Below are positions 1 through 5,576 of a stretch of 5,584 nt of DNA, piece after piece. The stretch lies in the NCBI GenBank assembly GCA_023433965.1, contig JAEYTQ010000441.1, positions 1-5,584 of the forward strand. The letters run 5' to 3'. The stretch's first letter is position 1; every line of letters starts with the position of its first letter. The notes beneath the pieces are model-generated. The model was not told the DNA's origin, did not search any database, and worked only from the letters and a program-made list of their open reading frames with translations. This DNA is from Pseudomonadota bacterium. GTDB lineage: Bacteria; Pseudomonadota; Alphaproteobacteria; Rhizobiales; Xanthobacteraceae. The translations under genes and the position numbers were made by a program.

Positions 1-318
1 CATGATCATGCCGCTCTGGCAATAACCGCATTGCGGCACGTCCTGGGCGATCCAGGCTTCCTGGACCTTGTGCAGGGGATCGCCGGATGCGAGCCCTTCG
101 ATCGTCGTGATCGTCTTTCCCTCGGCCTCGCTGACCGAAATCCCGCAGGAGCGCATCGCCACGCCGTCCATGTGGACCGTGCAGGCACCGCATTGTGCAA
201 TGCCGCAACCATATTTGGTCCCGGTCAGGCCGGCATTCTCGCGGATCGCCCAGAGCAGCGGCGTATCCGGCTCGACGTCGAGGGTGTAGGTTTTTCCGTT
301 GATTGTTAGATTTGCCAT
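1..318 (-). CDS. (2Fe-2S)-binding small subunit of a molybdenum hydroxylase (isoquinoline 1-oxidoreductase alpha type), C-terminus cut off
   Basis: This is the electron-transfer subunit of a xanthine dehydrogenase/aldehyde oxidase-family enzyme. Such subunits pass electrons from a molybdopterin subunit through two 2Fe-2S clusters. The 106 visible residues start [12 protein letters not shown] plant-ferredoxin-type cluster site has C38, C43, C46 (CGIAQCGAC) and C58. The second domain begins with C97 and C100 ([10 protein letters not shown]). The family is usually about 150-160 residues, so roughly the last third, including the final CxC-type ligands, lies left of position 1. The start at 316-318 is supported by the Shine-Dalgarno AGGGGAC (324-330), five bases upstream. 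The short length and [11 protein letters not shown] motif fit the IorA/one-domain small-subunit group better than large fused xanthine dehydrogenases. The molybdopterin subunit is normally the next gene downstream, which would be outside this window. The family call is firm; the substrate cannot be told. Confidence 0.93.
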   Translation of the reverse strand, partial: MANLTINGKTYTLDVEPDTPLLWAIRENAGLTGTKYGCGIAQCGACTVHMDGVAMRSCGISVSEAEGKTITTIEGLASGDPLHKVQEAWIAQDVPQCGYCQSGMIM

Positions 319-325
319 CGCAAGT

Positions 326-362
326 CCCCTGATTGGCCCAATCCACCGATTGAACTCAGGGG
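326..362 (-). promoter_or_regulatory. Stem-loop in the leader of the 2Fe-2S gene that includes its Shine-Dalgarno
   Basis: Read on the minus strand, CCCCTGA (362-356) pairs perfectly with TCAGGGG (332-326). Inside it CAATC (352-348) pairs with GATTG (343-339) around a GGTG loop. The two stems (7 bp and 5 bp) are separated by an asymmetric internal loop. The 3' arm of the outer stem contains the AGGGG of the ribosome binding site, so the folded RNA would hide it. Both stems are read directly from the sequence. A role in translation control is inference. The same DNA could instead be a protein-binding inverted repeat, or chance. Confidence 0.4.
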
Positions 363-365
363 CGC

Positions 366-394
366 AATTTGTGCGGCAAACTGGAAGTGTTCAA
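366..394 (-). promoter_or_regulatory. Weak sigma70-like promoter candidate for the 2Fe-2S gene
   Basis: On the minus strand TTGAAC (394-389) and CAAATT (371-366) are separated by 17 bases. The first matches the TTGACA consensus at four of six positions and the second matches TATAAT at three of six. Transcription would begin near 359-360, at or just inside the stem-loop that covers the ribosome binding site. The match is poor and alphaproteobacterial promoters are variable, so this is only a candidate. Confidence 0.2.
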
Positions 395-505
395 ATCAAC
401 AGTCCGCGGGTCGTCGTGATGATTGCCCGGCTGCCCGAGAGTGATGGACCGGGGCGTTGTTTCGCCTCATATCTTTGCCATTGATTCGCGGTGCAGCCAT
501 GCAAA

Positions 506-580
506 GACGTCAATCCGCGGCTTGAGGCGACGTCCGGCCGTTAATGCCGGTTCCCGACCGCATCGCGGCTCGGCGCGATG
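506..580. repeat. Cluster of inverted repeats upstream of the radical SAM gene
   Basis: Several symmetric elements sit within 75 bp. GACGTC occurs at 506-511 and 529-534. Between them lies a 16-bp near-palindrome, TCAATCCGCGGCTTGA (510-525), with seven of eight pairs matching. A 5-bp hairpin follows, CCGGC (534-538) with GCCGG (546-550). Then comes a perfect 7-bp hairpin, CATCGCG (561-567) with CGCGATG (574-580), with loop GCTCGG. No T-run follows, so this is not a classical terminator. It could be operator sites or a structured leader for the gene starting at 656. In high-GC DNA some short palindromes are expected by chance, so function is unproven. Confidence 0.35.
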
Positions 581-644
581 GCGACAGTTTGTCCGTTTTG
601 CCGGGGTGCAAGACGCGGGCGCTTTGGTACACTGCGCCGACGCA

Positions 645-651
645 AGAGGAG
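645..651 (+). promoter_or_regulatory. Ribosome binding site that fixes the radical SAM start
   Basis: AGAGGAG lies four bases before the ATG at 656. It selects this start over the in-frame ATG at 578, which would add 26 Arg-rich residues with no family resemblance. Confidence 0.7.
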
Positions 652-655
652 TTCC

Positions 656-2260
656 ATGAACGTGCCGAGTCCCTGCAACGTGCTGATGCTCTACCCACTG
701 TTCTCGGCGGAGTCCTTCTGGACCTTCGGCGAATCCTGCAAAGTAATGGGCGTCAAGCGCCCGGCCGCTCCCTTGGGCCTGATCACCGTGGCCGCGATGT
801 TGCCCAAGAGCTGGACGGTCCGGCTGATCGATTGCAACACGGCGCCCTTCGGCGAGGCGGATCTCGCCTGGGCCGACGTCGTCTTCACCGGCGGGATGCT
901 GCCGCAGCAGGCCGACACGCTGCGCCTGATCGAGCTGTGCCGCGCGGCCGGCAAGCCGGTCGTGGTCGGCGGTCCCGATCCCACCTCGAGCCCCCACCTC
1001 TACGAGCGGGCCGACTTCCGGGTGCTCGGGGAGGCCGAAAGTGTGATCGACGATTTCATCGCGGCCTGGGAAAGCGGCGCACGCTCCGGCACCTTCACCG
1101 CGCCGAAGTTCCAGGCAGACGTCACCAGGACGCCGGTGCCGCGCTTCGACCTGCTCAAGTTCGAGGACTATCTCTATCTCGGTGTGCAATATTCGCGCGG
1201 CTGTCCCTTCACCTGCGAGTTTTGCGACATCATCGAGCTCTATGGCCGCGTGCCGCGGACCAAGACGATCGAGCAGATGTTCGTCGAGCTCGAGACACTC
1301 TACGGGATGGGCTATCGCGGCCATCTCGACTTCGTCGACGACAACTTCATCGGCAACAAGAAGTCGCTACGGCAGTTCCTGCCGAAGCTCGCCGAATGGC
1401 AGCGCACGCACGGCTATCCCTTCGAATTCTCCACCGAAGCCTCGGTCAACCTCGCCGACGATCCTGAACTCCTGGAACTGATGGGCGCGGCCAATTTCTT
1501 CGGCATCTTCGTCGGCATCGAAAGTCCGGATCCGGCGACGCTGGTCGCGATGCGCAAGAAGCAGAACACGCGGCGCAACATCGCCGAGAGCATCCACAAG
1601 ATCTACGCCGCCGGCATGCTGGTCACCGCGGGCTTCATCGTCGGCTTCGACAACGAGAAGGTCTCGATGGCGGAGTCCATGATCGATTTCATCGAGGAGG
1701 CGGCGATTCCCGTCGCCATGGTCGGGCTGCTGTATGCCTTGCCGAACACGCAGCTCACGCGGCGCCTCGAGCGCGAAGGCCGGCTGCATTCGGGCCACGA
1801 CGTGGCGCCGACCATTGGCGCCGATCAGTGCACGGCCGGCATCAACTTCGATCCGGTCCGCCCGCTGCGCGACATCCTGATGGACTACAAGCGGGTGCTG
1901 GAGCACATCTACAGCCCGGCCGCCTATGCGGCGCGCGTCGACCGCCTGATGACGCTGCTCGACCGCTCCCGCCAGCGCTCCGAGCTCGCCGAAGGTGATA
2001 TCCGCTCCAAGCTCGGGGCCATGGAGACCGTGCACAAGGTGGTCTCCGCCCTTCCCGAGGCGCGGGGGCCGCTGTGGCAGACCTTCATGAACTGCGCCAA
2101 GCGCGACACGTCCTCCGCGCGCATCGCCGTGCAGATGATCGCGGCCTATGCGCATCTCGGACCGTACTCGCGCAAGGTCATCGCTGCGATCGACCAGCGC
2201 CTGGCCGCGCTGGACAACGAGACCGAAGCTCCGGTGGCCGTCGGCGTGACGGCGGCCTGA
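656..2260 (+). CDS. B12-binding domain radical SAM protein, DUF4070 type
   Basis: This 534-residue protein has an N-terminal cobalamin-binding-like domain (about residues 8-145, with GGPDPT at 105-110). A radical SAM core follows (about 170-370), with the 4Fe-4S motif C183-x3-C187-x2-C190 in the context YSRGCPFTCEFCD. Later core motifs include FSTEAS (256-263 region) and VGIES (286-290). The C-terminal part (about 390-530), ending in a YAHLGPYSRKV stretch, resembles the DUF4070 extension. This architecture is shared with hopanoid methylases such as HpnP and with many uncharacterised relatives. Members of the class use SAM and cobalamin, typically to methylate unactivated carbons. The N-terminal domain has no DxHxxG motif, so cobalamin would probably bind without a histidine axial ligand, as in several class B methylases. 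The gene stands alone and runs tail to tail into the MFS gene with a 4-bp gap. Hopanoid methylation is possible, but I cannot assign a substrate. Confidence 0.9.
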   Translation: MNVPSPCNVLMLYPLFSAESFWTFGESCKVMGVKRPAAPLGLITVAAMLPKSWTVRLIDCNTAPFGEADLAWADVVFTGGMLPQQADTLRLIELCRAAGKPVVVGGPDPTSSPHLYERADFRVLGEAESVIDDFIAAWESGARSGTFTAPKFQADVTRTPVPRFDLLKFEDYLYLGVQYSRGCPFTCEFCDIIELYGRVPRTKTIEQMFVELETLYGMGYRGHLDFVDDNFIGNKKSLRQFLPKLAEWQRTHGYPFEFSTEASVNLADDPELLELMGAANFFGIFVGIESPDPATLVAMRKKQNTRRNIAESIHKIYAAGMLVTAGFIVGFDNEKVSMAESMIDFIEEAAIPVAMVGLLYALPNTQLTRRLEREGRLHSGHDVAPTIGADQCTAGINFDPVRPLRDILMDYKRVLEHIYSPAAYAARVDRLMTLLDRSRQRSELAEGDIRSKLGAMETVHKVVSALPEARGPLWQTFMNCAKRDTSSARIAVQMIAAYAHLGPYSRKVIAAIDQRLAALDNETEAPVAVGVTAA

Positions 2261-2264
2261 TCGC

Positions 2265-3653
2265 TTACTTCACCGCGAGCCGCAGGAAGCTCATCACGCT
2301 GCCGAGCGCCGCAAAGCCTGCGCCGAGCGCCAGCGCCAGGGTCGCGCCCTCGTGACCGGCGAGCGCGAAGCAGGCGGCAGCCAACGCGGCTCCCGTCGTC
2401 TGCCCCGTCAGCCGCGCCGTGGCTACGATGCCGGAGGCGCTGCCGCTGCGGTGCGGCGGCGCGCTCGACATCACCGCCTTCATGTTCGGCGCCTGGAAGA
2501 AGCCGAACCCCATGCCGCAGATCACCATCCGCCAGATGATGTCAGGGATGGCGGGATTGGCCGGCTGCGTCGCCAGCAGCGCCATGCCGAGGCCGAGCAG
2601 CACGAGCCCGATGCCGCCGAGCAGCCCGACCGCGTGGCGGTCGGACAGCCGCCCGGCGATCGGGGCCATGATGCCCACCACCAGCGGCCATGGCGTCAAG
2701 AAGAAGCCGGTCTCGACCTGGGAGCGCCCGAGCACGCCCTCGAAATAGAACGGCAGCGAGACGAAGGCGAGGCCCTGCACCGCGAAGGCGCACACCGCCG
2801 TCGCCGCCGACAACGCGAACATCGGTCGCGCGAACAGGTCGATCGGCAGCATCGGCGCCGGATGACCGGCTTGGCGGCGCATCAGGACGAATCCGAGCGC
2901 GAGCGCCGCGATCAGCTCGGCCCCCACGATGATCGGCGACAGGTTGTGCGCGGCGCTGCCGATGCCAGTGATGAACAGGCCGAGGCAGGCGGCGGCGAGG
3001 ACCGCGCCGGGAAAATCGAAGCCGTGGTCGGCGCGCGGCGTCTTCGGCAGCATCGCAAAGCCGATGCCGATCGCAATCAGCCCGAACGGGATGTTGACCG
3101 CGAACAGCCACGGCCATGGCCCAAACGCGAGGATGGCGGAGGCGATCGAGGGACCGAAGGTGAAGGCGGTCGCGACCACCAGCGCGTTGTGGCCGAAGCC
3201 GCGGCCTTGCATCCGGCCGGGATAGACATAGCGCACCAGCGCGGTGTTGACGCTCATGATGCCGCTCGCGCCGAGGCCTTGCAGCGTGCGCGCGACGAGC
3301 AGGCTGTCGAGCGACCACGCCACCGCGCAGAACAGCGAGGCGACCGTGAACAGGATCAGGCCACCGAGATAGATGCGCTGGTGCCCGACGATCTCGCCGA
3401 GCGCACCCAGCGGCAGCAGCGTTGCCACCAGCGCGATCTGGTAGACGTTGACGACCCAGACCGACTGCTCCGGCGTGACCCGCAGATCGGCAGCGATGGC
3501 CGGCAGCGCGATGTTGGCGATCGCGGTGTCGAGCGAGGCCATCGCCAGCGCGGTGAAGATGGCCGCGATCGCCCAGCGCCGCTGCGGGGGGGGCAGCCCG
3601 TCGGAGACGGTGAGGTCGGGCTCGCGCGCGGCGGAGGGTAACGTGATTGTCAT
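2265..3653 (-). CDS. MFS transporter, DHA2 (EmrB/QacA-like, 14-helix) family
   Basis: This is a 462-residue inner-membrane protein, likely a proton-coupled drug or metabolite exporter. Hydrophobic segments are consistent with about 14 helices. DHA2 signatures appear in order: LDTAIANIALPAIAAD (41-56, motif D1), GALGEIVGHQR (83-93, motif A, with Glu and His in place of the usual Asp and Arg), RTLQGLGA (122-129, motif B), GPSIASAIL (167-175, motif C region) and NIPFG (187-191). The ATG is at 3651-3653 and no earlier in-frame start is evident. The nearest Shine-Dalgarno-like GGAG (3669-3672) is 15 bases away, so the ribosome site is weak. An eight-C run (sense strand) encodes P21-P23. No membrane-fusion partner (EmrA) or regulator is adjacent. 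The family call is firm; the substrate is unknown. Confidence 0.92.
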   Translation of the reverse strand: MTITLPSAAREPDLTVSDGLPPPQRRWAIAAIFTALAMASLDTAIANIALPAIAADLRVTPEQSVWVVNVYQIALVATLLPLGALGEIVGHQRIYLGGLILFTVASLFCAVAWSLDSLLVARTLQGLGASGIMSVNTALVRYVYPGRMQGRGFGHNALVVATAFTFGPSIASAILAFGPWPWLFAVNIPFGLIAIGIGFAMLPKTPRADHGFDFPGAVLAAACLGLFITGIGSAAHNLSPIIVGAELIAALALGFVLMRRQAGHPAPMLPIDLFARPMFALSAATAVCAFAVQGLAFVSLPFYFEGVLGRSQVETGFFLTPWPLVVGIMAPIAGRLSDRHAVGLLGGIGLVLLGLGMALLATQPANPAIPDIIWRMVICGMGFGFFQAPNMKAVMSSAPPHRSGSASGIVATARLTGQTTGAALAAACFALAGHEGATLALALGAGFAALGSVMSFLRLAVK

Positions 3654-3924
3654 TGCGTTCGCGCGTCGCTCCGGCGGCGTGGACTAAGCGCCGTGTACTA
3701 CGGCTTCGCGGCCGGCCACAGGCTCATGCGTGCATGCTGTGTATGCGCAAGCTGCTGGAGGCGCCGCGGATAGGCACGGGCCGCGAGCCGGTTCGCCTGC
3801 TTTCGGTGCCTGGTCCCGACGATCAGATCGAAATTCGAAAACAACCCCATGCACAGTAGAAGGGCCGTTGATCGGACAGGGATTTTTCGATCAGCGCGGG
3901 ATGACGTTCACGGCGGCGATCAAG

Positions 3925-3943
3925 TTGACCTGTCGGGCAAAAC
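3925..3943. repeat. Possible fragment of a dispersed Bradyrhizobium-type intergenic repeat
   Basis: The stretch contains TGTCGGGCAAAAC. I recall similar GTCGGGCAAAACA/GTCGGGCAAATCA words recurring in intergenic DNA of Bradyrhizobium and Rhodopseudomonas. Only one copy is present in this window, so repetition cannot be shown from the sequence here; the call rests on memory. Confidence 0.25.
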
Positions 3944-4081
3944 ACTGGCAGGACTTCAAGGTGGCAGTAACGGCGCCGCAAGCAGCATAGTCTCATCGCC
4001 TGCTTGTCCTCCCGTAGCCGACGTTGAGGCAGATCAACATCCCCCTCGCGGGACGCCGGACCTTTCCAACCGCGCAGCGAT

Positions 4082-4087
4082 GGAAGG
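4082..4087 (+). promoter_or_regulatory. Ribosome binding site of the calcium/proton antiporter
   Basis: GGAAGG lies nine bases before the ATG at 4097. It supports this start. The nearby ATG at 4080 is out of frame. Confidence 0.6.
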
Positions 4088-4096
4088 GCCGCCGAC

Positions 4097-5200
4097 ATGC
4101 AGATTCTGCTCAGCGAAATCCGGAATACCCCTTTGCTCTGGATGTTGGCCTTCGTGCCCATCGTTCTGCTGGCAGAGGCCCTGGTCCCGCATTCCCACAC
4201 GTTGCTGTTCGTGCTGGCAGTGCTCGCCATCGTGCCGCTGGCGGCGCTGCTCAGCCACGCCACGGAAGCGGTCGCGGCGAAGACCGGCGATGCTGTGGGC
4301 GGACTGCTCAATGCGACGCTCGGCAACCTGACGGAGCTGATCATCGCCATCACGGCGCTGCGCGCAGGCCAGTACATGCTGGTGAAGGCCTCGATTGCGG
4401 GCGCGATCGTCACCAACGCGGTGTTCATGCTGGGCGCCTGCCTGCTGCTCGGCGGCCTGCGCTATCACGTGCAGGAGTACAACCGCGCCGGTGCGCGGCT
4501 CTCGTCCGGCCTGTTGCTGATGGCGACCGTCGCCCTGCTCGCGCCATCGGCGGTTGCCGATCTTGAGCATCTGCCGCAGGGCGGAGACATCTTGAACAAG
4601 CACAGCCTCGGTATTTCGGTCTTGCTCATCACCGCTTACGGGCTCGGCCTGTTGTTCTCGCTTCGAACGCACAAGGAATTGTTCGCAAGCGCCGGTCACG
4701 GCGACGACGACAAGGAGGCGCACTGGCCGATCGGAACAGCCGCCGGCACGCTGCTGGCCGTCACCGTGCTGGTCGCGCTGGTCAGCGAGATTTTCGTGGA
4801 GTCGGTGCAGAAGGCGGCTGAAACGTTCGGGATGAGCCCGGCCTTCGTCGGCTTCATCGTCGTTTCGCTGGTCGGCGCCGCTGCTGAATTCGCGGTGGCC
4901 TTCGCCGCAGCGCGCAAGGACCGGCTCGACATGGCCGTCAGCATCGCGCTCGGCAGCGCCGCGCAGATCGCGCTGTTCGTCGCACCCGCGTTGGTGCTGC
5001 TCAGCTATGTCATAGCGCCGAAACCGATGGACCTGCAGTTCTGGCCGGGGGCCGTCACCATGATGATGATTGCGACGGTGACATCGGCCTTCATCACGGC
5101 CAGCGGACGCTCGGCCTGGTTCGTCGGCGTGCTGATGATCTTCATCTATGCGGTGTTCGCGCTGACGCTGTACGTCGTTCCGCCGGCCGGCCAGGGATGA
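4097..5200 (+). CDS. Calcium/proton antiporter, ChaA/CAX type (CaCA superfamily)
   Basis: This 367-residue inner-membrane cation/proton exchanger most likely exports Ca2+ (or Na+/K+ as in ChaA) using the proton gradient. It shows the two-fold pseudo-symmetry of the superfamily. The first alpha repeat lies around residues 55-90, with GNLTE at 76-80 (E80 the expected ion-binding acid). The second lies around 255-300, with GAAAE at 260-264 (E264) and GSAAQIALF from 286. Between the halves is a hydrophilic loop, about residues 190-210, with HGDDDKE and three histidines, the usual place for the acidic linker. Length and about 11 hydrophobic segments fit the family; it resembles rhizobial proteins annotated as ionic transporter Y4hA. 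The alpha-2 Asn of the usual GNxxE is Ala (A261). The gene is monocistronic here: divergent from the MFS gene and convergent with the metallo-hydrolase. Ion specificity is inferred, not shown. Confidence 0.92.
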   Translation: MQILLSEIRNTPLLWMLAFVPIVLLAEALVPHSHTLLFVLAVLAIVPLAALLSHATEAVAAKTGDAVGGLLNATLGNLTELIIAITALRAGQYMLVKASIAGAIVTNAVFMLGACLLLGGLRYHVQEYNRAGARLSSGLLLMATVALLAPSAVADLEHLPQGGDILNKHSLGISVLLITAYGLGLLFSLRTHKELFASAGHGDDDKEAHWPIGTAAGTLLAVTVLVALVSEIFVESVQKAAETFGMSPAFVGFIVVSLVGAAAEFAVAFAAARKDRLDMAVSIALGSAAQIALFVAPALVLLSYVIAPKPMDLQFWPGAVTMMMIATVTSAFITASGRSAWFVGVLMIFIYAVFALTLYVVPPAGQG

Positions 5201-5299
5201 AGAGCGCCTTCTCGTATAGGTGGAAGTTATTCGTCCGGAGAATGGCGTCTCGGCGTCCATTGTCCCGACAACCCGATGCGTTCCGCTGGATGGAGATCT

Positions 5300-5332
5300 G
5301 GAGCGCAAGCTCATCCCGTGAGCGCGCGCTCC
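5300..5332. terminator. Two-part hairpin between convergent genes, likely bidirectional terminator
   Basis: GGAGCGC (5300-5306) pairs with GCGCTCC (5326-5332). Inside it GCTCA (5309-5313) pairs with TGAGC (5319-5323) around a TCCCG loop, leaving a 2x2 internal mismatch (AA against GC). That gives 12 pairs, all perfect. It sits between the stop codons at 5200 (plus) and 5356 (minus), where a shared terminator would be expected. No T-run follows on either strand, so it is not a textbook intrinsic terminator. It could also protect 3' ends or be a chance GC-rich palindrome. Confidence 0.45.
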
Positions 5333-5355
5333 CGTCCCGTCTGGTCAAATGGCGG

Positions 5356-5543
5356 TCAATAGTCCCAGAAGACCGGCACCCAGCGGAAGGCGTCTCCGGC
5401 GGCCGCGACATGACCGACCGACGGAAACGGCATGTGCGTGGCGACCAGCAGCTCGCCGCTCTCTGCGAGTTCCCGTAAGAGGCGGATGCGAACGCGCGCC
5501 GCCTCCTCAGGGTCGTGTTAGAAGCCGTTGTGCCATTCGGGCT
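5356..5543 (-). CDS. C-terminal fragment of an MBL-fold metallo-hydrolase, with an in-frame stop near the contig end
   Basis: Read from the right, the frame gives PEWHNGF, then TAA (5518-5520), then 53 residues from HDPEEAARVR to VPVFWDY and a TGA at 5356-5358. The stretch ATHMPFPSVGHV is the typical C-terminal end of metallo-beta-lactamase-fold hydrolases; its last His is the expected final metal ligand. GDAFRWVPV after it also fits. The residues before the TAA (PEW...F) match what precedes this region in the same family, so the frame is continuous across the stop. The TAA lies only 24 bases from adapter sequence that itself carries two mismatches, so it is more likely a read error than a real mutation. 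Everything upstream of about 60 codons is missing. The substrate is not predictable. Alternative: a genuine pseudogene. Confidence 0.75.
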
Positions 5544-5576
5544 CTGTCTATTATACACATCAGACGCTGCCGACGA
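5544..5576. other. Untrimmed Illumina Nextera (Tn5 mosaic-end) adapter, not genomic
   Basis: Positions 5544-5562 match the 19-bp Tn5 mosaic end CTGTCTCTTATACACATCT with two substitutions (C to A at 5550, T to A at 5562). Positions 5563-5576 are an exact match to GACGCTGCCGACGA, the synthetic Nextera read 1/i5-side adapter. A natural Tn5 or IS50 end would not continue into that sequence. Genomic sequence therefore ends at about 5543. Confidence 0.96.

Larger units (their letters stand above)
3654..4096. other. 443-bp intergenic region without a convincing gene
   Basis: This gap separates the divergent MFS and antiporter genes, so it should hold both promoters, but I cannot place either with confidence. 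Visible elements are the 11-bp palindrome TCGAAATTCGA (3828-3838) and a perfect 6-bp inverted repeat, TGATCG (3869-3874) with CGATCA (3888-3893), around a 13-base loop. TTGACC at 3925-3930 resembles a -35 box but has no acceptable -10 box at 17 bases. The short open frames here have biased composition, no clear ribosome site and no recognisable family, so I do not call them genes. Confidence 0.6.

Noticed and set aside
578..655. Longer start for the radical SAM protein at the ATG at 578
   Set aside because: The 26 extra residues are Arg-rich and unlike the family, and a good ribosome binding site (645-651) sits just before the ATG at 656.
506..655. Cobalamin or SAM riboswitch upstream of the B12/radical SAM gene
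   Set aside because: I find no B12-box-like GCCACTG and no recognisable SAM riboswitch core; only simple hairpins are present.
467..2155. Long minus-strand open frames (467-1324 and 1367-2155) opposite the radical SAM gene
   Set aside because: They lack recognisable domains and have mirror-codon composition. The plus-strand protein carries an intact CxxxCxxC motif and a ribosome binding site.
2352..3641. 429-codon plus-strand open frame antisense to the MFS gene
   Set aside because: The translation is dominated by Arg, Asp, Gln, His and Glu with no hydrophobic core or domain. It is a typical shadow of a GC-rich gene; the opposite strand encodes a clear MFS protein.
3730..3990. Small plus-strand open frame in the MFS-antiporter gap as a short gene
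   Set aside because: No plausible ribosome binding site, no domain, and the composition changes along its length as expected for non-coding DNA.
4034..5314. 426-codon minus-strand open frame antisense to the antiporter
   Set aside because: Same low-complexity Arg/Gln/His/Asp composition and no family resemblance; the plus strand has intact antiporter motifs.
5197..5478. 93-codon open frame overlapping the antiporter stop (ATGA), as a possible translationally coupled small gene
   Set aside because: Its composition is Arg/Ser-rich without a recognisable fold, and its second half is antisense to the metallo-hydrolase C-terminus, which is recognisable.
5544..5562. A natural Tn5/IS50-like transposon end
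   Set aside because: The mosaic end used in library kits is followed exactly by the synthetic adapter GACGCTGCCGACGA and an index, so it is a laboratory sequence.
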